Positions 1 through 11,974 are shown, counted from the stretch's first letter. The stretch is 64,000 nt of DNA from Lycium barbarum (GCF_019175385.1 NC_083338.1:89921777-89985776); one strand, 5' to 3'. The notes: generated by a model not told the origin, from the letters alone. Numbers and translations are program-made.

Positions 1-1700
1 TCTCTCTAGGTAAACATATGCTTATGACTACGGTTATTGGTGAAAACCTCACAATGGACACCGTACAAATAATTTCTCCAAAGATTCAAAGCGAAGACTA
101 CAACGAACAACTCCAAATCATGGGTAGGGTAATTCTTCTCATGAACCTTTAACTGACGGGAAGCATAAGCTATCACTCTACCCTCCTGCATCAACACTGT
201 ACCCAAACCCATACGGGAGACATCACAATAGACAGCGAAATCCATGTCTTTCACCGGTAATGCTAGGATCGGGGCTGTAGTCAAAAGAAGCCTATGCTTT
301 TGAAAGCTCTCCTCACAATCATCCGTCCACTGGAAGGGAACATCCTTCTGATTCAATCTGGTCAAGGATGAAGCAATGGCAGCAAAACCCTTCCCAAAGC
401 GATGGTAATAACTGGCCAAATCCAATAAGCTACAAATCTCAGTAACTGTAGTGGGCCTCGCCCAACCCCTTATAGCCTCAATCTTCTTTGGATCAACTAT
501 AATCCCCTCCTTAGACACAACATGACCCATGAATGCTATAGACACCAACTAGAACTCACACTTAGAAAACTTAGCAAACATGTTATATTTCTTCAACAAC
601 CTAACAACAGTACGGAGATGGTTCTCATGCTCCTCTTTACTCTTGTAATATATCAAGATGTCATCAATAAATACAATCACAAAGGAATCAAGGAATGGCC
701 AAAATATGTCATTCATCAAGGTCATAAATGCAGCAGGGGCATTTGTAAGCCCAAAAGGCATCACTAGAAACTCATAGTGGCCATATCTCATCCGAATTGC
801 TGTCTTAGGAATATCCTCTGCCCTGATCTTCAACTGGTGATAGTCGGAATGCAAATCAATCTTTGAAAACACCGATACACCCTGAAGCTAGTCAAACAGA
901 TCATCAATACAAGGCATTTGACAATTGTTCCGGATAGTGACCTTATTCAACTGGCGGTAATCAATACACATCCTCATGGTCCCATCTTTCTTCTTCACGA
1001 ATAAAAAAGCAGCACCCCAATGGGGAGACACTCGTTCTAATGAATCCCTTGCTCAATAGATCCTACAATCGCTCCTTAAGCTCTCTCAACTCAGCAGGTG
1101 CCATCCGATATGGTGGAATGAAAATAGGACGGTGCTCGGATCCATGTCGATACAGAAATCAATGTCGCGATTGGGTGGCATACCCAGCAGATCAGACGGG
1201 AATACCTCCGCGAAATCGCTCACAATAGGTATACACTCAAGGGGTGAAGATGAAACTACCGTATCACGAACATGAGCTAAATAAGCTAAACCCCCCTTAA
1301 TTACTAACTTCTTCGTCCGAAGGAAGGAAATGATGTTCTTCGGAGCAAAACTAGGAGTACCTCTCCGCTCAAGCCTTGGGATGCCTGGAATGGCTAAGGT
1401 GACTGTCTTTGCGTGACAGTCCAAGATCGCATGATAGAGAGAAAGCCAGTACATGTCCAATATAATATCAAAGTCCACCATATCGAGAATCATCAAATCT
1501 ACCCAAGTGTCATACCCCATAAAAGTAACCAAACAAGACCGGTAGACTCGATCAACGATCACAGAATCTCTAACCGAAGTAGACACATGAACAGGTATAT
1601 CTATGCTATCACAAGGCAAATCCCAACAACATGTAATGGAGATACATATCAATAGGTGGATCCAGGATCAAATAATACAGATATTTCTTTATGATGGACA
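1..1700 (-). pseudogene. Element C pol remnant (protease, RT, RNase H), cut by window start
   Basis: Broken Ty3/gypsy polyprotein. Reading leftward, a protease C-terminal part (relic of the usual GMDWLSPYHA motif, here DMYWLSLYHA, near 1430-1480) runs into the start of the RT linker (VFPSDLLGMPP). The RT palm follows at 549-872, with the catalytic FIDDILIY motif near 665. RNase H (VYCDVS, then DLEL) lies at 6-548. A TAG at 549-551 replaces the Trp codon that normally follows KCEF, another in-frame TAG lies near 887, and the RNase H motif TDHKS reads TNNRS, losing an active-site Asp. Integrase would lie left of the window. The clade is not resolved; it is more degraded than elements B and F. 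Certainly non-functional. Confidence 0.88.
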
Positions 1701-1954
1701 GAAATATACCTGAAATCACAGCATCTGAGGCCTCTGCCTTGGCCATACCAGGAAATGAGTAAAAATGGGCTCCGTCACGCCCAGCCTGAGATCCCCCTCT
1801 CTTACTCGGGGAACTATCTCTAGCTGTCTAGGAACCGCCTCTAGAACCATGAGAAGTACCGCGGCTTGACTGACCACTGCTTCTCTGAGAAGTCCCACCG
1901 CGACTACCAGATGACGTAGGAGTCCTCGACGGCTAAAAATCCCGCCCGGGTAGG

Positions 1955-3261
1955 GGACATCTCCTAGAAACATGCCCAACCTCTCTATAAGAATAACAGG
2001 TAAGAGGAGTCGAATGCTGAAACACGGAAGCTGAAAACCCAGATGAAGTAGCCTTGTCCACTGGTCTGGAGAACGAACTCTCAGGAGCTCTCTACCTAGG
2101 TGGCTCACTAAAGGAAGCTGGTAACGCCGAATCCATAGGTGAACGAAATATGGCTGAGGTGGCCTCGAAACTGACCGGTGCCCCTTGAACCAGAACCCCC
2201 AAAACTGCCAGTATGATGTGGCCTCTTGTCACCACCACCAAAATCCGAGCCTTAGCACCCTCAACTATAGAAGCATGCTCGATAATGGAATGGAACGAAG
2301 CCCCAAATCTGAAGACAAAAAATATGTAGAGAGCCCACTAGTCCTCCAACAAAGCGCCTGATCCTATCAGCCTCAATAGGGATCAATGGAGTAGAATAAC
2401 GAGCCAGATAAAGGAAATGGTTCACATAGGACTCCAAAGACATGCCCCTCTGCTCCAGGTGTTAAAACTACTCCCTACGTGCCTCTCGCAAAGACCGGGG
2501 CACACACTTCTCAATGAAGGCCCGGTAGAACTGAGTCCAAGTCAAAGAAGGGGAACCCTCAGGTCTGTACGTCACGAAATACCTCCACCACATCTTCGCA
2601 TCACCGCGAAATTGGTAAGAAACATAATCAACGTCATTGGTCTCCACTATCGACATACGGTGCAGCATCTCATATATATCAAGAATAAACTCATAGGCAT
2701 CCTCAGATGAAGAACCAAATAACCTCGGTGGCTCTAACTTCCTGAATCTCCCAACCAGGTCCTTATTCGCAACAGTCATAATAGCGGCCTCCATGGGCCT
2801 AATATCCTCACCAGGGGCGGGTATCACATCAATGCGAGGAGCCATAGCTGCGCCGGGATGTGCTACCCGCGTAGGTCCTTGCTTAGGGTCTGGACCCCAA
2901 CCCTAGTCTGTGAACCCCCACCGGGAGTAGTAACACTGGCGACCGCCTGCTGGCCATCAATGTGAAGTAGAATCCAGGCCATAGTGTCGAGCACGGCCGG
3001 GTCAGAAGTAACCTTAGGTTGTGTCCGGGCTGGGGCCACACCATCCTCTACGGCCTGGTCTCTATCCGGCTAATACTCAAGCTCGGCAGATGGTAACCTC
3101 TCTCGCCGCTGGCCCACCGCAGGTGGTCCGCCCCTGGCTGGGGTAGCCCCGCAGCCTCTCACTCTGTCGCCTTCCCTGGCTGTAGTGCGCCCTCGGGTGA
3201 CAGCCATAGCTACGAGCTCTGGTACCTAACCTCGGGCCACCGTAGCTCGAGTCCTCACCAT
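1955..3261 (-). pseudogene. Element C gag remnant
   Basis: Capsid-type Gag of a Ty3/gypsy element. The likely original start is an ATG at 3261-3259 opening a Gag N-terminus (MVRTRATVARG), but a stop follows within a dozen codons. The best preserved block, 2468-2845, has the LEPPRLFGSSSEDAYEFI segment and the MWWRYF...TWTQF segment typical of gypsy capsids. It continues in another frame at 2261-2443 (MSLESYVNHFLYLARYS). A zinc-knuckle relic near 1957-2003 keeps the GHV...C half, but its second Cys has become Tyr. Several frameshifts make it non-functional. It lies directly downstream of the primer binding site at 3460-3471, as expected for the minus strand. Confidence 0.82.
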
Positions 3262-3459
3262 CTGTGAGAGAAGAGAATAAAGTCAGATACCAATTTGATC
3301 TTTCCAAATACCAATTTGAATAAAGTAGCACGAAAAATGAAAAGAAAGTGAGATTTCCTAAATGTCTTATATCCTCCAGCAGATAAGTACGAAGCTCATC
3401 GTACCGATCCGCGAGACTCTACAAGACACGCTCTTGTATTAAAGACCGGGTAACCTAGG
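3262..3459 (-). other. Untranslated leader of element C
   Basis: Sequence between the primer binding site and the degraded gag start. No ORF is supported here. It contains the usual short leader found in gypsy elements. Confidence 0.5.
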
Positions 3460-3471
3460 GCTCTCATACCA
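3460..3471 (-). other. Primer binding site of element C (tRNA-iMet type, one mismatch)
   Basis: On the minus strand it reads TGGTATGAGAGC. The plant initiator-Met-tRNA complement seen in the other elements of this window is TGGTATCAGAGC. It is separated by about eight bases from the LTR fragment that begins at about 3480. Confidence 0.75.
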
Positions 3472-3479
3472 ACTTATCA

Positions 3480-3506
3480 TGATCTATTTTGCATAAGTTG
3501 TGTTGG
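3480..3506 (-). mobile_element. Element C 5' LTR, segment 1 (U5 end)
   Basis: Short LTR end between the primer binding site and the insertion point of element A. It continues on the far side of A at 11975. The plus-strand copy C2 shows the same joined order near 37760-37795, which supports the reconstruction. Confidence 0.7.
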
Positions 3507-3927
3507 TGTCACGACCCAACTAGGGGCCGCGACGGGTACCCGATACTACTATACCGAGTACCTCTTATTTCGCATCTTACTCTTATTACTGAGTGGGCCG
3601 TATGAACGATACCGTCATTTCTTTACTCGACACCATCATTAGAAGCATACTCGTAAAAAAGTGGTAATAAACTTTGCTAACATATTATACAACGACAAGG
3701 ACGAACAACAGTATGAAACATCTGACTGTACCTATCTGTCTACGAGCCTCTAAACAAGATACATATAATCACAAGGAGGGTTGGGTTCTGCCGTGTCCGA
3801 ATATATACCTAAAAGTAGACCAATAAACTGAACCTCCGGAACAACTGGAGCGCTCTCAATATCCCACAGGTGGAGCTCCTAGGAATCGAACCCGTCTACC
3901 TGCTTACCCGCGTGGCATGAAACGCAC

Positions 3928-3965
3928 CGTCCACAAGAAGGGACGTCAGTACGATTAATGTACCG
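3928..3965 (-). other. Conserved LTR double hairpin (element A 3' LTR)
   Basis: Sense strand: stem CGGTAC-N7-GTACTG (one G-U pair), one spacer base, then stem CGTCC-N8-GGACG. Same architecture as in the other LTR families of the window. Confidence 0.75.
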
Positions 3966-5025
3966 AGTATGTAAGGCATGAAAAATAGCATAATAAGGAA
4001 CGTAAAGTATGGACAATAATATCATGTGATCATAGAGGATATAGTGAGATAAGAGAGTAACCTGTACATATGAGAAAGTAGAACATGTCATAGCGCCGAA
4101 CGACGTCGGCTCCCCCACATATCTCCCGCGTCCGGGATGATAAATTACGCCAACTGACGAGGTGGCAATGCGTCTATAGCGCAACATATGGCCCTTTTCC
4201 CCATCTTCCCCATAGACATATACATATACATATATCATATAAGCAGCATGCAGGAGAGCCCAAAGAAAGTCATGTATCCATCGGAGTGATGTAAGGTCGG
4301 TAACCTCCGATTACATTATGGAATAACCATGGTCGCTTTGTCCCACCTTGAAGGAACGATATTTATAAGATGAGACTAGCAACGAATAACAACGTACATA
4401 AACCGACAACTGAAGACTCAGAAACAAGTTTCAGATCAATCGGATTTAGTATAAGAATGTTATGAGCGTTTGAAGTACAGAACCTTCTACGCGTTTCAGA
4501 AGCCATTTTTGGAAATTCAAAACCATAATCATGTCAAACTTTTTTGGATATCGTTATGGATCAATCAAATAGAACTTTGGAATCTTATGTACATATCCAA
4601 ACATATCAAAGGCTCGATGGAACAGTCGAATGTGTTAACGTTTGGAAGGTCAAAACTATAGTCATATCATTTGTTTCTCAAATGCTATTCGGAAACATAT
4701 TGGCCAAACTTCAGACATCATAGATACACATCATCGGACATCATGGATACATATCAAACCATACGGAACAACTTATAGGAAATCAAGAACGTTAGCCATC
4801 CTAGGGGCTCTAAGAATAAGAATCTTTCCGAGACCATACATATACATCATATACTTATTACATAAGGATCATGCCAAAGAAGAAAAGATTAAGCCTTACA
4901 TACTTTGTCCGCTTCCTTAGTCAATCCAACTTAACTCTTGGCCTTTCCAAAATCTATAACAATGTCAATGAATACAAACATTAGCTATAGATATCCAAGA
5001 ATCTCATCCTAAACTAACACTTTGT

Positions 5026-5088
5026 CTACCGAAATGTCGGCAGCATTTCCCATATAAATACACCACCCCCGAGAATCTAACTCGGCCA
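5026..5088 (-). promoter_or_regulatory. Putative LTR core promoter module (element A 3' LTR)
   Basis: Sense order: CCGAG/CTCGG-type inverted repeat, GGGGGTG, TATTTATATGGG-like AT-rich box, then a near-palindrome around CCGACATTTCGG. The palindrome is interrupted by one substitution here and is perfect in the other LTR of A. Confidence 0.5.
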
Positions 5089-6352
5089 ATTTTTATCAAC
5101 AACAATCCGAGAATTTAACTCAGCCAAACTATCAACAACAATACCAACAATCATACTAACAACTTCAACAATCAATCCAAAATATATTCTAACATTAGTA
5201 ACCTTCGTCACACAATTCATCGGCAAGTCGTTTGTATTCAACTCAATCACATATAATCAAGCTAATACCAATGATACCACATTCAAGTATTAGTCCGAAA
5301 TCTTTCCAACACGATTCAAGAATACTTCAACAATTCACATAACATTCCAAGCAACCCAATCATCATACTACTTTCCCCGAGACCTTCCAACTTCAATAAG
5401 AACACTAACAACCTAATTCCTTCTTTCAAATTCAATAACAACAACCCAACAATTTACACACTAACAACATTATCTTCCATAAATACAAGAAGACTAATTT
5501 CAAATCACATTAATTTCTAAAACAACTCTCCAACCATCACAACCTCGCTAGAATCATCCTACTTTCATTATCAACATAGCATCCACAACAACAACAACCA
5601 AACACTAGATAAAATAATTAAATCATTATTCCTACACATACACACATATGCACGGCCACAACATGATTCCATATTTTCATGAATTTCATCCACTTTTACC
5701 TACTACAACATACATAATTATCCATAACATATAAGAAAAGGATCAAACCTTACCTTTTTTTCCTTAACGTTTCACTTGGCTAGAACTTGTAACTTTCAAG
5801 AATATGTGTTTTCTTGCTCCAATGATCACTCCACTTTGCTAAGGACCCTTCAATGGATTATTTATCTAGAATAAAATAATTTTTGATAAAATTTTCCAAG
5901 GTTCTTGTTGGAGTTGGACATGGCCGGATGCCCTTAATTTTTTTCTCCTTATCTTTTGTTCTTTAAGCTTCTTGAAATTTCTAGGAATGAAATGAATAAG
6001 ATGACTAATAAGTCATCTTTTGGACTTATTTATTTTCTCCCCATATGGGCTTTGGCCCATCTATTATGGACGGCCCAAATGCCCCCCTTTAATTTCCAAG
6101 CGCATTTCTTTTTGTTTTGTTTTGCATTTCATGAATTTTTTTTTTCAAATTCCAAATTTTCCTTTGCCTTCCTCTATATTTCCATGAATCATATTGCGAA
6201 TTTCCCTTTTTTCCCCTAGCCTTTCTTAATATTTCCACATCAAAAATTTTCATAAACAACTTGTGTCTTAAACAAGACCAAAATGTAGCCTTGCCCTTAA
6301 CTTCTCGCAATTGTCTTGAATTATCCGAAGGCACAAAATGCGGGATATAACA

Positions 6353-6367
6353 TCCTCCGGCCCTTTT
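6353..6367 (-). other. Polypurine tract of element A
   Basis: Sense AAAAGGGCCGGAGGA directly abuts the 3' LTR. This fixes the element orientation as minus. Two pyrimidines interrupt the tract. Confidence 0.7.
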
Positions 6368-6369
6368 AA

Positions 6370-6389
6370 AACATTCATCCTCGAATGTT
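6370..6389 (-). other. PPT-proximal hairpin, element A
   Basis: Sense AACATTCG-AGGA-TGAATGTT: an 8-bp stem with one G-U pair and an AGGA loop, just upstream of the polypurine tract. Confidence 0.72.
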
Positions 6390-6797
6390 GGACTGGCCTC
6401 ATGGTGTGTTATAATACTTCGGGGAGGTCTCCTTTATAGTTGTCTCACACGTCACTTAACACATCCGTCTTAGAAGCTTAGGTTGCCTGTAGGCCATGGG
6501 CCGATTAACTTAGTTCCGTCAACTCCGAACCAACCGATTTGTGACTTGTACTTCTTGCTATACGAAGCCTCATAGGGTGCCTTCTTGGTTGTCCTTTTTA
6601 TATTTGTTGACCTCTCCAGGTACCTCCCATATTTTCTCCCTATCTCTGCCTCATGTTACACCCGTTTCCAATTTATTTCTACATCCTTTCGTAACCTTCA
6701 CGATATGCCAACATACTCCGAACTCTGGCCCTGAGTTAATAAGTCCCCTTTTATGGAGCTTGAATCGTCATAGTTCATTTTAAGTCTAGCATGTTCT

Positions 6798-6821
6798 CCC
6801 CCCCCCCCCCCCCCCCCCCCC
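6798..6821 (-). repeat. Homopolymer C24 (G24 on element sense strand)
   Basis: Twenty-four consecutive C on the plus strand. In element sense this reads G24 followed by AGAACATG, resembling the expanded polypurine tract of F (AA-G13-AGAA-TGTT). It may be an old or internal polypurine tract. Confidence 0.85.
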
Positions 6822-7728
6822 GTCTTATTAAGAGGGTCTATACACGCCTATGCCCTTTAAGTAACCATCACCTTCCGCGATCTTCTTACAATTGTAGTTC
6901 CTTCATTGCGGAGTCTGTCACATCTATCTCCTTGCTAACTATGTTTCCGTATCTAATCGGAATACTTATAAGGGCATCCATTTCTAATGCTTACTTTCTC
7001 CATTTGACCTACCTCTGTCCTTCATGTCTAACAGTGTCATTACCCTTTTGGTGCGTATCCGTTTCCAGTTACTCTTTATCCTAAATACTCTCCTTTTCCT
7101 TTGATCAAGCCGTCAATATCCTTCCACAATAGAGGATCCGGCCAAGCTGTCCTTTCTTTCATGCCCGTTCCTTATCCTTCATCCTATTTTCTTTATAGTT
7201 GAACCTTTCGATCTCCTCATGAATCTCTCATTCCACATCCTGGGTTTTCTGGTCAACTGCTTCTTGTCCTGGTCCTTCCTTTGATATTCCTGATACATCG
7301 AAGCTCCTTACTCTCTACGTACTCACTCTCTTTCTGTTCCTGAATATCACTGTATTAGGACTTTCCAGCCTTAACTAGTGTGGATCCAGTATCAGTGTTA
7401 TCCTGTAACATCTGTACTTATGTCTTTCACTCCGTCTCTTGAATTCCGTTCGGTTAGTGTCCTCTATATATCACAACACTAGTTGCTGGGATTCTACAGT
7501 CACAAATGAGATGTCACATGCATATATGTATTTACTACCATTTCACTTACAACATTTCCAAACGCTATTCGAACTTACTTTGATCTCAGAGCTGTGTTGC
7601 GCTTTCTTCCTTTTTACTAGTCTAGTCCGTCTCAACCTACGCGACCTCTATACTGTTCCTAACTACCCCACATACTCTAATTTCCTTTAGGTTGCCCTAA
7701 TTTCACATTCGTCTCCTATACCTACATT

Positions 7729-7846
7729 TATGGAATTTTTAGTACACTTCCCAAGGGGTCACCCATCCTAAAATTGCTCTCACCCTAGCACGCTTAACCT
7801 CGAAGCTTTAATGCATTTCGGTGTCTTAATGCTGGTATATTTGCCT
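7729..7846 (-). other. 5S rRNA-derived sequence in element A
   Basis: Minus strand. The core 7746-7805 reads like the internal control region of plant 5S rRNA: GTTAAGCGTGC, then GAGAGCA, then GGATGGGTGACC, then TGGGAAGT. Upstream, ATACCAGCATTAA and CACCG align without gaps to the 5' half of 5S. It lies in the same orientation as the element. It is too diverged to be a functional rRNA gene and has no 5S array around it. Confidence 0.85.
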
Positions 7847-7995
7847 CCACTTCCCCGCACGGCCTTTATCACGTAATCTAGAACAAGTTGGGGTCTTGTC
7901 AACTTCCGAAGCACTCTCGTAACGCATCTCTCCTTTAACAATTACTATTTTAGCCCTCGCAATCCCCAACATTCACCTCTTACCTATGTGTACGA

Positions 7996-8943
7996 CTACC
8001 TTTCCTCCTGGATTTCCAAATTCCCAATACGTTCAGCAATACAAGGAGCGATATATGACAACGTAGAACTGGAATCAATCAATGCATACACATTATAAGA
8101 GAATGCTGATAATATACCTGGGATGATATCAGGGGATGACCCCAGATCCTGCCGGCCAGCTAGCTCATAGGTATGATGCTGGGGTCCACTCGAACTAGGC
8201 ATTCCTTCTCGGTCTCTATCACCGTCTACTGATATCTGCTTCCTTTGCACCGGAAGGCGCACCAATGATGGAGAGTCAACTGCTGTTCCCGTGGGCTGAA
8301 CCCTACCTCTGCTACGTCGAGATGGGCAGTCACGCATATAATGACCTGACCTAGCACAGGCATAACAAACACCCAAACCCAAGTGACACGGCCCCGCATG
8401 TAATCTACGGCACTGAGGGCATCGCGGTACAGGTGGTCTCCTCTGACTAAACTCACCACTATACCGGGAACCCAAAACTCCATAGCCCTGACCAGATCCG
8501 AGATAAGTGGGTCTATTAAACCTGGGTCTAGGAAACTGTAGAGGCACACTTGTTGTTGAACGAACTGGGTGCCCACAGCACTGTTACCTTGCGGTACCTC
8601 TGAACCCACGATCAAACCTTGAAGATCCGGTCCTCTTCCTGTGACCCCTATCACCAGGACCCACACCCTGCTGTTGGGCTTGAGCAGCTACTAGTTGAGT
8701 TAGCTAGAGGATGGCCTGTCTCATCTCCTGAATTGGAGCATCAGATGGGGGAGCTGGGGGTGCTGGAGCTGGAGTGGAAATCCCTTCTTGCTCCCCTAAT
8801 ATCGGCGGAGTGCGAGTAGCACGAGAGGGAGCCTCATTATGGGATTCACCCTCTTCAATACTTACTAGTGACTCCCGTTCAGTCCGTGTTTCTGCTGCCA
8901 TCTTGCCCTTCTCAGCGGCTGTTTCTTTCATCTTCTCAGGCAT
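7996..8943 (-). pseudogene. Element A gag-protease remnant
   Basis: An N-terminal Gag piece starts at 8943 (MPEKMKETAAEKGK, then EEGESHNEAP and TPPILGEQEG, parallel to the Gag start of B). It stops near 8704 and is followed in other frames by the Gag C-terminus. There a zinc knuckle reads CYACARSGHYMRDC (CX2CX4HX4C), preceded by the CPQCRRLHAGPC motif, and then comes the protease start (VYALIDSSSTLSYIAP). The usual active-site DPGST or DSGAT is DSSST here, so the Gly is lost. The whole capsid segment is missing between the two pieces. Homology to protease ends near 8025, where the non-coding module shared with D begins. Non-functional. Confidence 0.85.
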
Positions 8944-9092
8944 CGCTAAAAATGTAACACTGGATTATGAAGAAGGAAAACCTCTTATTATAGCTCTATC
9001 GCACGATAAAGAGTACAAAGAAAGTCAGATTTCTTAAATGCCCTGCAGCCCCCTGTTTATAAGTGTGACACGCTTCACACCCATAAACAGGA
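8944..9092 (-). other. Element A leader with deleted primer binding site
   Basis: Contains the leader motif also seen in B, D, E and F (taaacaggactct...). At about 9090-9094 it jumps straight into the LTR, skipping the primer binding site and the outermost ~45 bp of the LTR. Confidence 0.65.
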
Positions 9093-9483
9093 CTATACCG
9101 AGTACCTCTTATTTCGCATCTTACTCTTATTACTGAGTGGGCCGTATGAACGATACCGTCATTTCTTTACTCGACACCATCATTAATAGCATACTCGTAA
9201 ACAAGTGGTAATAAACTTTGCTAACATATTATACAGACATTACACAACGACAAGGACGAACAACAGTGTGAAACATCTGACTGTACCTATCTGTCTACGA
9301 GCCTCTAAACAAGATACATATAATCACAAGGAGAGCTAGGTTCTGCCGTGTCCGAATATATACACAAAAGTAGTACCAATAGACTGAAGCTCCGGAACAA
9401 CAGGAGCGCTCTCAATATCCCGCTGGTGGAGCTCCTAGGAATCGAACCCGTCTACCTGCTTACCCGCGTGGCATGAAATGCAG

Positions 9484-9521
9484 CGTCCACAAGAAGGGAC
9501 GTCAGTACGAGTAATGTACCG
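9484..9521 (-). other. Conserved LTR double hairpin (element A 5' LTR)
   Basis: Sense CGGTAC-N7-GTACTG followed by CGTCC-N8-GGACG, as in the other LTR of A. Confidence 0.75.
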
Positions 9522-10640
9522 AGTATGTAAGGCATGAAAAATAGCATAATAAGGAACGTAAAGTATGGACAATAATATCATGGGATCATAGAGCATATAG
9601 TAACCTGTACATATGAGTGCCTTTCAGGATGGATGCCATGCATGCTTATCTTTCCTTTGAAAACATTTATTTTTCATATACATAGAAAGTAGAACATGTC
9701 ATAGCGCCGAACGACGTCGGCTCCCCCACATATCTCCCGCGTCCGGGATGATAAATTACGCCAACTGACTAGGTGGCAATGCGTCTATAGCGCAACATAT
9801 GGCCCTTTTCCCCATCTTCCCCATATACATATACATATACATATATCATATAAGCAGCATGCAGGAGAGCCCAAAGAAAGTCATGTATCCATCGGAGTGA
9901 CGTAAGGTCGGTAACCTCCGATTACATTATGGAATAACCATGGTCGCTTTGTCCCACCTTGAAGGAACGATATTTATAAGATGAGACTAGCAACGAATAA
10001 CAACGTACATAAACCGACAACTGAAGACTCAGAAACAAGTTTCGGATCAATCGGATTTAGTATAAGAAAGTTATGAGCGTTTGAAGTACAGAACCTTCTA
10101 CGAGCGTTTCAGAAGCCATTTTTGGAAAATCAAAACCATAATCATGTCAAAATCTTTTGGATATCGTTATGGATCAAATCAAATAGAACTTTTGGAATCT
10201 TATGTACATATCCAAACATATCAAAGGCTCGATGGAACAGTCGAATGTGTTAACGTTTGGAAGGTCAAAACTATAGTCATATCATTTGTTTCTCAAATGC
10301 TATTCGGAAACATATTGGCCAAACTTCAGACATCATAGATACACATCATCGGACATCATGGATACATATCAAACCATACGGAACAACTTATAGGAAATCA
10401 AGAACGTTAGCCATCCTAGGGGCTCTAAGAATAAGAATCTTTCCGAGACCATACATATACATCATATACTTATTTAATAAGGATCATGCCAAAGAAGAAA
10501 AGGTTAAGCCTTACATACCTTGTCCGCTTCCTTAGTCAATCCAACTTAACTCTTGGCCTTTCCAAAATCTATAACAATGTCAATGAATACAAACATTAGC
10601 TATAGATATCCAAGAATCTCATCCTAAACTAACACTTTGT

Positions 10641-10703
10641 CTACCGAAATTTCGGCAGCATTTCCCCTGTAAATACACCACCCCCGAGAATCTAACTCGG
10701 CCA
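10641..10703 (-). promoter_or_regulatory. Putative LTR core promoter module (element A 5' LTR)
   Basis: Same module as at 5026-5088; here the central palindrome CCGAAATTTCGG is perfect. Confidence 0.5.
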
Positions 10704-11974
10704 ATTTTTATCAACAACAATCCGAGAATTTAACTCAGCCAAACTATGAACAACAATACCAACAAGCATACTAACAACTTCAACAATCAATCAAAAATAT
10801 ATTCTAACATTAGCAACCTTCGTCACACAATTCATCGGCAATTCGTTTGTATTCAACTCAATCACATATAATCAAGCTAATACCAATGATACCACATTCA
10901 AGTATTAATCCGAAATCTTTCCAACACGATTCAAGAATACTTCAACAATTCACATAACATTCCAAGCAACCCAATCAACATACTACTTTCCCCGAGACCT
11001 TCCAACTTCAATAAGAACAATAACAACCTAATTCCTTCTTTCAAATTCAATCACAACAACCCAACAATTTACACACTAACAACATTATCTTCCATAAATA
11101 CAAGAAGACTAATTTCAAATAACATTAATTTCTAAAACAACTCTCCAACCATCACAACCTCGCTAGAATCATCCAACTTTCATTATCAACATAGCATCCA
11201 CAACAACAACAACCAAACACTAGATAAAATAATTAAATCATTATTCCTACACATACACACATATGCACGGCCACAACATGATTCCATATTTTCGTGAATT
11301 TCATCCACTTTTACCTACTACAACATACATAATTATCCATAACATATAAGAAAAGGATCAAACCTTACTTTTTTTTCCATAACTTTTCACTTGGCTAGAA
11401 CTTGTAACTTGCAAGAATATGTGTTTTCTTGCTCCAATGATCACTCCACTTTGCTAAGGACCCTTCAATGGAATGTTTAGCTAGAAGAAAATAATTTTTG
11501 ATAAAAAATTTCCAAGGTTCTTGTTGGAGTTGGACATGGCCGAATGGCCTTTGATTTTTTTTCTCCTTCTCTTTTGTTCTTTAAGCTTCTTGAAATTTCT
11601 AGGAATGAAATGAATAAGATGACTTATTAGTCATCTTTTGGACTTATTAATTTTGTCCCCATACGGGCTTTGGCCCATCTATTATGGACGGCCCAAATGG
11701 CCCCCTTTAATTTCCAAGCCCATTTTTTTTTGTTTTGTTTTGCATTTCATGAAAATTTATTTTTTTCAAATTCCAAATTTGCCCTTCGTCTTCCTCCATA
11801 TTTCCATGAGTCGTATTGCGAATTTCCCTTTTTGCCCCTAGCCTTTCTTAATATTTCCACTTCAAAAATTTTCATAAACAACTTGTGTCTTAAACAAGAC
11901 CAAAATGTAGCATTGTCCTTAACTTCTCGCAATTGTCTTGAATTATCCGAAGGCACAAAATGCGGGATATAACA

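Larger units (their letters stand above)
3507..6352 (-). repeat. Element A 3' LTR
   Basis: 2846 bp, minus orientation, starting TGTCACGACCC and ending GGGATATAACA on the plus strand. It matches the right copy along its length. It lacks about 72 bp (near 4065) that the right copy has at about 9615-9686. Because related LTRs in element D also contain that segment, it is probably a deletion here. Confidence 0.92.
6390..7995 (-). other. Non-coding 3' internal module of element A
   Basis: T/C-rich on the plus strand. No ORF here shows recognisable protein homology. It contains a 24-base homopolymer at 6798-6821 and the 5S-like segment at 7729-7846. The stretch from about 7600 to 8030 is clearly homologous to D (about 30950-31400) and to E (about 58300-58680), so it is a shared module of this non-autonomous lineage. 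Confidence 0.7.
3507..11974 (-). mobile_element. Element A: non-autonomous gypsy LTR retrotransposon inserted in the LTR of C
   Basis: Complete insertion bounded by TGTCAC... and ...ATAACA and flanked by a perfect 5-bp duplication, GTTGG at 3502-3506 and 11975-11979. It has a left (3') LTR, a 2.7-kb internal region and a right (5') LTR. The internal region holds only a Gag N-terminus, zinc knuckle and start of protease, then a long non-coding module with a 5S rRNA-like sequence. There is no RT, RNase H or integrase, so mobility must have depended on proteins supplied in trans. The primer binding site has been lost by deletion. Confidence 0.93.
9093..11974 (-). repeat. Element A 5' LTR (U5 end truncated)
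   Basis: About 2882 bp, matching the 3' LTR from 3549 onward. It keeps the TGTTATATCCCGC start (sense) at 11974 but lacks the TGTCACGACCC terminus (plus-strand view) together with the primer binding site. Confidence 0.9.
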
